In this document: positions 7,661 through 15,112 of the stretch, in pieces
Layout: the number at the start of each line of letters is the position of its first letter
Numbering within the stretch: position 1 is the stretch's first letter
NCBI GenBank assembly: GCA_009783365.1
Contig: WRHG01000014.1
Span: 1 to 17,375, forward strand
Length of the DNA stretch: 17,375 bases
Direction: 5' to 3'
Source: Clostridia bacterium
Lineage (GTDB): Bacteria > Bacillota_A > Clostridia > Christensenellales > Aristaeellaceae
Program-made: the position numbers and the translations under genes
The notes under the pieces: generated by a model
Databases searched by the model: none
Told to the model about the DNA's origin: nothing
Seen by the model: the letters and a program-made list of their open reading frames with translations, nothing else

Positions 7661-9144
7661 ATTTTGCTTCCCCCTATTGAATACTCCAGCACGTTCTCTT
7701 CAGAGAGATCCTCCCTGGAAAGCTCGCCTACCGTCGTTCCTTCCTTCATCACGATGACGCGGTCACTCATGGAGATCACCTCGGGCATATCCGAAGAAAC
7801 CATAATGATCGCCTTGCCCTGCCGGAGCAAGTCCATCATCGTTTGGTAAATTTCCTGCTTCGCGCCTACGTCGATGCCCCGCGTCGGCTCGTCGAAGATA
7901 AATATCTCGCCTTCCGTGCTGAACCATTTGGCGAGTACGACTTTCTGCTGGTTGCCGCCGGAGAGGTTGGAAACCACGGTCTCCGCGCCGCGCGCCTTGG
8001 TTCCCAGCTTTTGAGCGAATTCGTTGCCGATTCTGAGCTCCTCTTTAGGATCCAGCGTCGCGCCCTTGGTGTTTTTCAAGCTGGCGATGACCGTATTCCT
8101 GGCGATCGTATGTATGAGGAACAGACCCGTGTGCTGCCTGTCTTCCGTGATGTAACACATCTTATGGGCGATGGCGTCCACCGGGCTTCTGATGCTCGCT
8201 TCCGCGCCCATGATCGTGATGGTTCCGCCAAGCTTTTGCGCGCCACCAAACAAAAGCGTCATCAATTCGGACCTGCCCGAACCCACCATGCCGGAAAACC
8301 CTAAAATCTCGCCGCGCCGCAACTCGAAGGAAATGTCTTTCACGCCGTTTCCGGATAGATTGTCCACCTTCAGCACCGTTTCTCCGGCAGGATAGAACTC
8401 CCGGCTGTAAAACGCGGAGGCGTCCCTGCCCACCATGTCCCTGATGAGCTGCGGCTCGGTAGTGGCGGACGCGTCGCAGGTACGAATGTGCAGGCCGTCG
8501 CGCAGGACGGTAATCCTGTCCGCAATTTTAAAAACCTCATCCAAATGATGGGAGATATAGATGATGCCGATGCCGCGCCCCCTGATTTTTCTCACAAGGC
8601 CAAGCAAGTTGTCGATCTCCGTCACGGAGAAGGACGCTGTCGGCTCATCGAGGATAATCACTTTGCGGTCAAATACCAGGGCTTTGGCAAACTCCACGAT
8701 TTTCTGCTCGCCGGAGGACAGGTTCTCCGTCAGCTGGTCCGGATCCAGATCGCTGCGCAGGAACTCCAAGACCTCTCTGGTTTTTGCGCGCATGGCATCC
8801 TTCTGCATGATCCCGCGTTTCGTGATTTCCATACCCGCGAATATGTTTTCCGTGATGCTTAGCGGGCCGAAGATCATATGCTCCTGATAGATGGTTTGGA
8901 TACCCAATTCCATTGCGAGAAAGGGATCTAGCTTTACCGGCCCGCCCTCAAAAAAGACGGAACCGCCTTCATCCGGCTGGTAGGCTCCGGAGATGATTTT
9001 AATCAACGTGGACTTCCCGGCGCCGTTTTCTCCGCAGATACAGTGAATCTCGCCCGCGTCAAGCGTAAAGCTTATCCCGTTGAGGGCTCTGACCCCCGGA
9101 AATGTTTTGGATATGTTTGAAAGCCTCAGTAATTCTTTCGCCAT
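7657..9144 (-). CDS. Ribose-type sugar ABC transporter ATP-binding protein (two ATPase domains)
   Basis: This 495-residue protein has two tandem ABC ATPase domains, as in RbsA, MglA and XylG, and energises sugar import through the permease encoded next to it. The first domain has a full Walker A (GENGAGKST, 38-46), signature (LSSGEQ, 142-147) and Walker B (VIILDEP, 162-168), with His199/His200 at the H-loop. The second has the usual degenerate Walker A (GMVGSGRSE, 285-293, Arg in place of Lys), signature LSGGNQQ (394-400) and FIFDEP (415-420), and Ser-Asp instead of the H-loop His. This asymmetry is normal for the family: one site hydrolyses ATP and the other mainly binds it. GGGAG lies about 8 bases before the ATG. 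It follows the dehydrogenase gene after a 76-base gap that contains a hairpin. Confidence 0.95.
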   Translation of the reverse strand: MAKELLRLSNISKTFPGVRALNGISFTLDAGEIHCICGENGAGKSTLIKIISGAYQPDEGGSVFFEGGPVKLDPFLAMELGIQTIYQEHMIFGPLSITENIFAGMEITKRGIMQKDAMRAKTREVLEFLRSDLDPDQLTENLSSGEQKIVEFAKALVFDRKVIILDEPTASFSVTEIDNLLGLVRKIRGRGIGIIYISHHLDEVFKIADRITVLRDGLHIRTCDASATTEPQLIRDMVGRDASAFYSREFYPAGETVLKVDNLSGNGVKDISFELRRGEILGFSGMVGSGRSELMTLLFGGAQKLGGTITIMGAEASIRSPVDAIAHKMCYITEDRQHTGLFLIHTIARNTVIASLKNTKGATLDPKEELRIGNEFAQKLGTKARGAETVVSNLSGGNQQKVVLAKWFSTEGEIFIFDEPTRGIDVGAKQEIYQTMMDLLRQGKAIIMVSSDMPEVISMSDRVIVMKEGTTVGELSREDLSEENVLEYSIGGSKI

Positions 9145-9187
9145 GGAAAAGCTCCCTTGCCGTCGATCCCTGCTATCAGGAGGAAGG

Positions 9188-9211
9188 GTCCGCCGGCGGG
9201 AGCCGGCGGAC
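9188..9211 (-). promoter_or_regulatory. Perfect GC-rich intercistronic hairpin
   Basis: GTCCGCCGGC and GCCGGCGGAC form a perfect 10-bp stem with a 4-base loop, just after the dehydrogenase stop (9221) and before the ATPase ribosome site. No T run follows, so it is not a canonical terminator. It could protect the 3' end of the upstream mRNA segment or partly separate the enzyme half of the operon from the transport half. Confidence 0.6.
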
Positions 9212-9220
9212 AGCGGCGGG

Positions 9221-10300
9221 CTAATCGATCACGATAAGCCCTTTTACCTTATCCTCCTTGGATGTTTTCATAAACTGAATGCCTTTTTCCGTATCTTCCA
9301 GCGGGAACTGATGGGTGACGATATCGCCCAGGCGAACCTTTCCCGTGGCAATCGCCTTAAGAGCTTCATCCCATACGCCCGGCGCAAGCCAGGAGAATTT
9401 GATGATCCTGTCCCTGTTGATCGCTTCCAGCACGTTGATCTTCAACTCGTCGGCAGGGCCTGGAAGGCCAAAATAGACGATTGTGGAGCGGTTTCCCGTC
9501 ACGTCGAGAGCGGCCTGCAGCGCCTCCATGTTGCTTGTTGGCACAATACAGCGCGGCGCCAGTTCGCCGTCGTTTAGCTCCTTGACCTTCGCGGCCAAAT
9601 CCGCAGCGTAGTAAGGGGAGGCTTTATCCGCAATGTTGACCACACAGTCGGCGCCTGCCTGCAAACCCTTGGACAGCGGGTAATCCCTGCGCCCCACAAG
9701 GATCACTTTGCCTGCGCCCACGCTTTTTGCAAGCTGAACCATCATCAGGCCAATGCCGCCCGGGCCGAAGATCACAACGGTTTGCCCGAGGCTGATTTCC
9801 GCCTGCTTGATCGCGTATGTGGCGCATGCAAGCGGTTCAGTTAGCGCCGCGTCAGCGTAGGACACCTTGTCGGGTATTTTATGGGCGTGGGTGTAGTATA
9901 CCTTGCAATACTCCGCAAAGCCGCCGTTTGCCGTAACGCCCGGTACGGCCGAGTGGGAGCAAACGTTGTACTGTCCGTTAAGGCATGCCTCGCAGGCGTT
10001 GCATTGCATCACGGGGTTAACCGTGACCCGGTCTCCCGGCTTGAAAAGCCCAAGTCCGGCGGGGATTGAACCCACTTCCACCACCTCGCCGGACATCTCG
10101 TGGCCTATGACCAGCGGGCCTTTGCCATCGGCTGTCCCCAGGGGGCTGTGCCCGTAATAATAGGATAGATCCGAGCCGCAAATGCCCACGGCCCTGACCT
10201 TTACAAGAACCTCGTTATCCTTGATCTGAGGGATGTCAATATCCTCAAACTTCATCACGTTCGGCTCGTACAAAACATGCGCTTTCATGGTCCCCTTCAT
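9221..10300 (-). CDS. Zinc-dependent medium-chain polyol/sugar dehydrogenase
   Basis: This 359-residue NAD(P)-dependent dehydrogenase belongs to the medium-chain family, closest by eye to sorbitol, L-idonate and related polyol dehydrogenases, which interconvert a hydroxyl and a ketone. Catalytic-zinc residues are Cys41 (GICGSD), His67 and Glu68 (IGHE), with Glu155 (TEPLAC) nearby. The structural-zinc lobe has Cys100, Cys103, Cys106 and Cys114. The Rossmann nucleotide-binding loop is GPGGIG (179-184). The start is taken as the ATG at 10300 because AGGGAGGG lies 6 bases upstream, overlapping the stop of the preceding gene and suggesting coupled translation. A frame extension to 10348 would overlap that gene and has no ribosome site. 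In this operon it probably links a polyol to a ketose; the substrate is unproven. Confidence 0.9.
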   Translation of the reverse strand: MKGTMKAHVLYEPNVMKFEDIDIPQIKDNEVLVKVRAVGICGSDLSYYYGHSPLGTADGKGPLVIGHEMSGEVVEVGSIPAGLGLFKPGDRVTVNPVMQCNACEACLNGQYNVCSHSAVPGVTANGGFAEYCKVYYTHAHKIPDKVSYADAALTEPLACATYAIKQAEISLGQTVVIFGPGGIGLMMVQLAKSVGAGKVILVGRRDYPLSKGLQAGADCVVNIADKASPYYAADLAAKVKELNDGELAPRCIVPTSNMEALQAALDVTGNRSTIVYFGLPGPADELKINVLEAINRDRIIKFSWLAPGVWDEALKAIATGKVRLGDIVTHQFPLEDTEKGIQFMKTSKEDKVKGLIVID

Positions 10301-10313
10301 GACGGGCCCTCCC

Positions 10314-11210
10314 TTATGAACAGTATTTCTTGTTGAATCCATCCACAAATGTTTTACTTTCGGCTATTACTTTAAGCGCGTCCGGCCATTCGCAAAGATC
10401 GATGGCCCACCAGTCCGCCCGATAGTTCGCCTTGTTCAGAAAAGCGGGTATCGCCGCGTCAAAATCGATGACCCCTTGGCCAAAGGGCGCGTGCGTACTC
10501 GTATTGGTGACATTGAGTGTACCATCCGAGTCAATGACGTGAACGATGCCGATGAGGTCTTTGCACATTTCGATGAACTCTACCAGACCGCCCTTCAGCG
10601 TCATGCCTTTTTCAATATGACGCGCTCCTACCACGGCGCTCATGTGCCCGTGGCATGTGTCGAACAGGAGCGTAAAGTTCGGCTCGTTCACGGCTTTCAC
10701 GGTATCAACGATGTTTTGAGGCTCGTTGATGATGAAACCGGGCTCAAATTCCCAAACGATCGTTAACCCGTCCCGGGCGGCGCGCTGCGCCATGCCTTTG
10801 AACGTTTTGATAAAGAACGCCTTAATTTCATCGTAGGTTTTTCCTTCCGGCAGGATCGGCGGCGAGCCCGAGTCTATGCGGATGATCGGCCAGCCCATCT
10901 GCTTGCAGAAGGTACAGTTTTTATCGAACAACGCAAGCCATTCATCTGTTTGTTTCAGGGAGTCTACGCTCCACAGATCGGCTGCGAAATCCGCGACGCC
11001 GAGATTGTAGGATTTCAGCATCGCTTTCAGCTGCGCGCGCTTTTCTTCCGTGTCGTACAGGTCCGGATGCGCGTGGGGCATAAAACCGCCCATGCTTACG
11101 CCGTCGTACCCGAGGCCGTTGAGCGTCTTGCAAAGCTCATCAAGCGAAATCGGGTTTTCGGCATATGCTCCGAATGTGAAAGCCCAGCTACCGATTGAAA
11201 CCTTCTTCAT
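10314..11210 (-). CDS. TIM-barrel sugar (phosphate) isomerase/epimerase
   Basis: This 298-residue protein is of the AP-endonuclease-2-like TIM-barrel superfamily (xylose-isomerase-like), whose members use a divalent metal to isomerise or epimerise sugars. Likely metal ligands are Glu154 or Glu156 (VWEFEPG), Asp184 with His187 (LLFDTCHGH), His224 (IVHVID) and Glu274 (AIDLCEW). Their order, E-D-H-E along the strands, is that of the family. The N-terminus has the standard first strand (VSIGSWAF) and a GYDGVSMGG loop. AGGGAGGT lies 7 bases before the ATG. It lies 41 bases after the cupin gene and only 13 bases before the dehydrogenase start, so it is co-transcribed. It differs clearly from the other TIM-barrel enzymes in the window, so a distinct substrate or step is likely. 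The exact reaction is unknown. Confidence 0.85.
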   Translation of the reverse strand: MKKVSIGSWAFTFGAYAENPISLDELCKTLNGLGYDGVSMGGFMPHAHPDLYDTEEKRAQLKAMLKSYNLGVADFAADLWSVDSLKQTDEWLALFDKNCTFCKQMGWPIIRIDSGSPPILPEGKTYDEIKAFFIKTFKGMAQRAARDGLTIVWEFEPGFIINEPQNIVDTVKAVNEPNFTLLFDTCHGHMSAVVGARHIEKGMTLKGGLVEFIEMCKDLIGIVHVIDSDGTLNVTNTSTHAPFGQGVIDFDAAIPAFLNKANYRADWWAIDLCEWPDALKVIAESKTFVDGFNKKYCS

Positions 11211-11251
11211 GAAAAATACCTCCCTAAATCATTTCAATTCAATTTTGATAT

Positions 11252-12442
11252 TTAGCGTTTCGGCGCCATGCAGTTCGGCCCGAAATGCTTGAGGATTACC
11301 AACGGTTCATATACGGCGTTGTTGGTGATTGTAACGCCTTCCCGGGCCGCATCCTCGCTGACGAAAAACTCATCCGCGGAAAACTGCCCGAAGCGGAGCA
11401 GGTTCGCCGCCTCGCAACGGTACGCGCCAAACTGGCCGTAGCCCTGCACGACGACGCAGCCATGGGCGGCCCGCTCCTTGGAGACGTATGTTTCGCCGGG
11501 GTGTATGGTAAGTTCCTTACCGCCGATGTATTCGTTGCCGTAGCAAATCCAGTTTTCCTGATGCGTCCGGCTTGTGCTGCTGCTGACGGGCGGTCGGAAA
11601 TACCTTTCGCGGTAATCCGCGCAAATATTTTTCTCCCAATCGAGCAGGCTGAAGATATAATCCGCGTTATCCGCCTTGTCCGCAGGCACGTGGCCTACCA
11701 TGAATTCCCGCTTCATAACCTCGCCGGATACGATGTTCTCCCACACGGATGAAATGTCGCTGCTCCACTGCGGCTCGTAGGTTAATAGCGATCCGGGGGC
11801 GTGTATGACCATGGGCGGCGTATACCAGCCGGTTCCGAGCTCAAGCCGAAAGGCACGGGACAACCGGGTTATGCGCGTGTCGGTGTGATCGAAATTGCGG
11901 ATGCAGTCCAGCACTTCGTCCTTGGTCACGCTCGGGTCGAAGCCGAAATAGGTTACGGGAAAGTCGCCGACGTGGTTATTATACTGCACGGGGAAGAAGT
12001 AGTGCTCCGGCTTGGCATTCATGCCCACGAGCCTGGCGGCTTCCTCGCCATGGTGCAGGTGGTGGAACAGAGGGCCCTGATAGTCGTAAAACTTCGCGAA
12101 CATCGGCCATGTGCCGTACTGTTGCTGTAATTCCCTGCCAATCAAGGCTGCGCCCAGTTCCACAAGCGCTTCGGGAAAAGGCACTTTTCCCGCCGTTGTA
12201 CCGTCTGTATCCACCTGGCTGAGGCCGAAGCCTTCATTGTTGCCCATAACAGCGCTAACAGTGGATGAAAACCACCGCTCCACGATGGCGCCATGGCTTA
12301 AGCCAAAGGCGTAATAGTCGTCAGGATGCAGCCGTAAGCGCATACCCGGCTTGTTGAAAGGTCTCGGTACCCAGCTGGGCGTGAAACGGAGCACCCCTTC
12401 GCCTTTTGAAAACGCGTCCTGTATGCGGGTTTTGGATGTCAT
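11252..12442 (-). CDS. Phosphomannose isomerase-like cupin protein, function unknown
   Basis: This 396-residue protein has a metal-binding cupin pattern like that of class I mannose-6-phosphate isomerase. A HHLHH cluster lies near residues 127-131, followed by AKPEHYFF (Glu near 146) and then GTGWYTPPMVIHAPG with a ligand-type His214. This matches the family's H-x-H, KPE and PxxxHA elements. A second, degenerate cupin-like half follows (IHPGETYVSKERAAHG to the YEPLVILKHFGP end). The start is taken at the ATG at 12442, which has GGAGGA about 10 bases upstream; the in-frame ATG at 12463 lacks a ribosome site. It lies between the 3-epimerase and a TIM-barrel isomerase in the operon, so a sugar isomerase role is plausible. 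It is not a close match to ManA and may act on a non-phosphorylated or unusual sugar. I do not recognise a characterised homologue. Confidence 0.7.
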   Translation of the reverse strand: MTSKTRIQDAFSKGEGVLRFTPSWVPRPFNKPGMRLRLHPDDYYAFGLSHGAIVERWFSSTVSAVMGNNEGFGLSQVDTDGTTAGKVPFPEALVELGAALIGRELQQQYGTWPMFAKFYDYQGPLFHHLHHGEEAARLVGMNAKPEHYFFPVQYNNHVGDFPVTYFGFDPSVTKDEVLDCIRNFDHTDTRITRLSRAFRLELGTGWYTPPMVIHAPGSLLTYEPQWSSDISSVWENIVSGEVMKREFMVGHVPADKADNADYIFSLLDWEKNICADYRERYFRPPVSSSTSRTHQENWICYGNEYIGGKELTIHPGETYVSKERAAHGCVVVQGYGQFGAYRCEAANLLRFGQFSADEFFVSEDAAREGVTITNNAVYEPLVILKHFGPNCMAPKR

Positions 12443-12477
12443 ATGCAGCTCATCCTCCATCATTTGCCGGGTGTTGA

Positions 12478-13317
12478 TCAGATGTTGCTTTTGATATACT
12501 CATAGCCCTTTTTTGCAAGCTCGTCGTCGCTTGGGGCAAATGTGCGCCATAGGTGCAGCGGGCCGGCCAGTGACGGCGTGCCTAAATTGAAAGCCTCAAT
12601 CGTTAACCAGCGGTTATAGCCGCCGCGTTTGAGCGCGGTGAACAATTCGGGGGGGGCCGCATGACCGGTGCCCGGGATACCGCGGTCGTTCTCGGATATG
12701 TGTATGTGGGTGATGTATTGCAGGGCATTCTCCACACTCTTGACCACATCAAGCTCCTCAATGTTGGCGTGCATCGTGTCCGCCAACAAGCCGGCGTTTT
12801 CGCAGCCGAGTTCCTTCACATACTGAACGCCTTTTTCAAGCGTGTTGCAGAGATAAAGCTCAAAACGATTGAGCGGTTCGAAAGCCACTTCCACGCCTGC
12901 GCTCCCGGCATACGCGCAAAACGCCCGCGCCGTTTCGATGGACCATTTCCACTCGTCCTCCGTTGGGCGCGCTCCGGAAAAATAGGCCAAAGGCTGGAAG
13001 AACGGCCCGCACAGCATCGTAGCGCCCAGCGCGGCTGTTTTATCGACACAGGCTTTAAACTCGTCGATGGACTTGTCGCGCATACGCTTCTCCGGGCTGA
13101 CGGGATTGCCTTCCGTACTTAGTACCGATAGCGCCGTCGTCTCCAAGCCAATGGAACTGGCATAATCGCCGAAGCGTTTACACTCGTCTATCGATATCAA
13201 CCCCACATGAAGCTCAACACCGTCAAAACCGATCGCCTTGATGTTGTCCACCAAGCGGCGATGCTTGTCAAAGCTGGGTTCGTCGGTCCACAACAGAAGG
13301 TTCATGCCGATTTTCAT
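12478..13317 (-). CDS. D-tagatose/D-allulose 3-epimerase-like TIM-barrel epimerase
   Basis: This 279-residue protein fits the ketose 3-epimerase family, which inverts C3 of free ketoses such as D-fructose/D-allulose or D-ribulose/D-xylulose. Numbered from the chosen ATG, the metal ligands are Glu147 (FEPLNRFE), Asp180 (LLADTMH), His206 (HIHISEND) and Glu241 (TIEAF), with substrate-type Arg212. Their spacing (33, 26, 35) equals that of the known catalytic set in Pseudomonas cichorii D-tagatose 3-epimerase (Glu152, Asp185, His211, Glu246). The NRFE and ADTMHANIEE motifs are also as in that family. GAGGAGG lies 8 bases before the ATG at 13317; the longer frame to 13344 would start upstream of this site. 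It is the first gene of the operon, about 30 bases after the predicted transcription start. The family is confident and the actual sugar open. Confidence 0.88.
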   Translation of the reverse strand: MKIGMNLLLWTDEPSFDKHRRLVDNIKAIGFDGVELHVGLISIDECKRFGDYASSIGLETTALSVLSTEGNPVSPEKRMRDKSIDEFKACVDKTAALGATMLCGPFFQPLAYFSGARPTEDEWKWSIETARAFCAYAGSAGVEVAFEPLNRFELYLCNTLEKGVQYVKELGCENAGLLADTMHANIEELDVVKSVENALQYITHIHISENDRGIPGTGHAAPPELFTALKRGGYNRWLTIEAFNLGTPSLAGPLHLWRTFAPSDDELAKKGYEYIKSNI

Positions 13318-13353
13318 GTTTTTTTCCTCCTCTGTTCGATACAAGCCATGGGT

Positions 13354-13382
13354 ATTTTAGCATTTTTCAATGGGGTTGTAAA
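13354..13382 (-). promoter_or_regulatory. Sigma-A promoter of the sugar operon
   Basis: On the minus strand TTTACA (13382-13377), a 17-base spacer and TAAAAT (13359-13354) make a good -35/-10 pair, and TG one base before the -10 gives an extended -10. Transcription would start near 13347, leaving a leader of about 30 bases that contains only the ribosome site. I see no riboswitch and no convincing CcpA site. A GTATATAC palindrome at 13409-13416 lies between the two divergent genes and could be part of an operator or of a weak kinase promoter. Confidence 0.75.
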
Positions 13383-13452
13383 TAGGGAAAAACGCAACGG
13401 ACAGCGAAGTATATACCTCATCCTGTTACGTATGAGAGGAGTGATATCCGCT

Positions 13453-14952
13453 ATGGTATTTGTAGGGGTCGACGTTGGCACGTCGTCGGTTAAGGCGGTG
13501 GCGTTCGACGATACGGGCGCTGTGCTCGCGATGAGCAGCGAGGCGCTGCATCCCACGGTTTCGCCTAACGGAATGCGGGAGATGGATTCCGTAGATCTTT
13601 GGAACTGCACCAAGAGTGCGCTTCGGAAGCTGGCGGATACGGATCGCCTTGGGGAGAGGATAAGCGCCATATCCGTTTCCTCGTTTGGGGAAGCTTTTGT
13701 GGCTGTGGATGAAGATGGGCGGGAACTGGGCCCGGTTATGATATTTACGGACCATCGCGGCGAAGAGGATTATTACGCCGCCATGGCCCATACTTCCGAT
13801 GAGGAAATCGCGCGCATTTGCGGGCTGCCGCCCAGCATCACGTACTCGATTTCCAAATTGCTGTACCTGAAAAATCATCAGCGCGATCTATACGACAGGG
13901 CAAAAAGCTTTCTGCTGGTGGGCGGCTACGTACTATGCAAACTCTGCGGTGAAATGGCGGTGGACTATTCGCTGGCTTCGCGCACGATGCTTTTCGATAT
14001 CCACAAAAAGGAATGGTCGGAAAAACTATTGGACTGCTTTGACATCGACCAGGGCAAGCTGCCCGGCGCGTTTCTGGCGGGGCGGATTTTGGGAGAGGTC
14101 AGACAGGACCAGGCGCAGGAGCTTCATATTTCAGCCAAGGCCTTATTGGTACTTGGCGGACACGATCAGCCCGTGTGCGCTTTTGCGGCCGGAATGGGCG
14201 ATATGCGGGCGGTTAACTCATTAGGGACGTCGCAATGCATAACGCCTTTAATGCGCTCGCCGCTGCTTCCGGAAACAACGCTGGAGAAATACTATCCCAG
14301 CGAGCCTTTCGTAACCGAAGGAAGGTACTGCGCGCTCGCCTACAACGTGTCCTCAGGGCTGTTAATCGATTGGTTTTTGAAAACATTTTCACCGGGCGGG
14401 CAAGCGCGGTTCGCCGAATACGAGTCACGGGCGCCTCAGAGCCCGACGAAGCTGTTTGTATTACCGTATCTTGCAGGCTCCGGAACGCCCTATATGGACC
14501 ACAAAGCCAGCTTCTGCGTTACTGGCGCTGACCCAAGCACGACGCGGTACGACATCTATAGGGCCTGCCTGGAAGGGCTTTGTATGGACATGCGTTTGAA
14601 TGTGGCTGAACTCAGGAAGGAAAACCTGGCCTTTTTGAAGATTGCGGCCGTAGGCGGAGGAAGCAGGTCGGCGTTCTGGCTGCAAATCATTGCGGATATC
14701 CTTCAAATGCCTGTGGAAACCCTTGAATGTTCCGAAGCGTGCGCGCTGGGCGCCGCGATGTTAGGCGCCGCGGCGCTTAAGGCGTATCCATCCGCGGAAG
14801 AAGCGTCGTTTGCAATGACGCGCACCAAGGAACAATTTATGCCGCAAAAACAGTTTATGGCGTATTATGATGAAAAATTTGCGCTATATGTAAAATTACA
14901 TGCGTCTTTAAAGCCGTATAATGATTTTTCGAACAGGGGAGATCATTCGTAA
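13453..14952 (+). CDS. FGGY-family sugar kinase (xylulokinase-like)
   Basis: This 499-residue ATP-dependent kinase resembles xylulokinases and other FGGY kinases that phosphorylate ketoses or polyols. The N-terminal ATPase loop is VGVDVGTSSVK (4-14). The catalytic Asp is probably Asp238 in GGHDQP, followed by the nucleotide-binding SLGTSQ (256-261). The C-terminal adenine/ATP motif is AVGGGSRSAFW (399-409), and the EACALGAAMLGA helix (428-439) follows. The start is the ATG at 13453 with AGAGGAG about 11 bases upstream. The frame is open further upstream to 13207, but that part lies antisense to the epimerase gene. The gene is divergent from the operon across a 135-base gap and convergent with the isomerase gene at 15113-16105. 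It is the only kinase seen and so is likely the phosphorylation step of the pathway. Which sugar it uses cannot be decided from the sequence. Confidence 0.9.
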   Translation: MVFVGVDVGTSSVKAVAFDDTGAVLAMSSEALHPTVSPNGMREMDSVDLWNCTKSALRKLADTDRLGERISAISVSSFGEAFVAVDEDGRELGPVMIFTDHRGEEDYYAAMAHTSDEEIARICGLPPSITYSISKLLYLKNHQRDLYDRAKSFLLVGGYVLCKLCGEMAVDYSLASRTMLFDIHKKEWSEKLLDCFDIDQGKLPGAFLAGRILGEVRQDQAQELHISAKALLVLGGHDQPVCAFAAGMGDMRAVNSLGTSQCITPLMRSPLLPETTLEKYYPSEPFVTEGRYCALAYNVSSGLLIDWFLKTFSPGGQARFAEYESRAPQSPTKLFVLPYLAGSGTPYMDHKASFCVTGADPSTTRYDIYRACLEGLCMDMRLNVAELRKENLAFLKIAAVGGGSRSAFWLQIIADILQMPVETLECSEACALGAAMLGAAALKAYPSAEEASFAMTRTKEQFMPQKQFMAYYDEKFALYVKLHASLKPYNDFSNRGDHS

Positions 14953-15024
14953 ACCGCAAAGAGGCTGTCGCGCCTGATTTGGGCTGAAAGACGGCTTCTT
15001 ATCTTGTTTGAGAGCGTCCCAAAG

Positions 15025-15065
15025 AAAAAAGCGAACCGCATCTCTATGCCTTCGCCCGCTTTTTT
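15025..15065. terminator. Bidirectional terminator between kinase and isomerase genes
   Basis: GCGAA (15031-15035) pairs with TTCGC (15051-15055) and inner GCAT (15038-15041) with ATGC (15046-15049) around a CTCT loop. Six A precede the stem, and T6 follows after CCGC (15060-15065). It works best for the minus-strand isomerase, where the T run directly follows the stem, and probably also for the kinase. The rest of the 14953-15112 gap shows no gene I can support. Confidence 0.8.
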
Positions 15066-15112
15066 CTGCCGGGGCCCTCGCTATCGCGACAACCTCTATG
15101 CGATTGGTGTGG

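Noticed and set aside
9188..9211. Rho-independent terminator splitting the operon
   Set aside because: The stem is strong, but no T run follows on either strand, so a terminator call is not supported.
13318..13352. Riboswitch in the operon leader
   Set aside because: The leader from the predicted start is only about 30 bases and contains just the ribosome site, too short for a known riboswitch.
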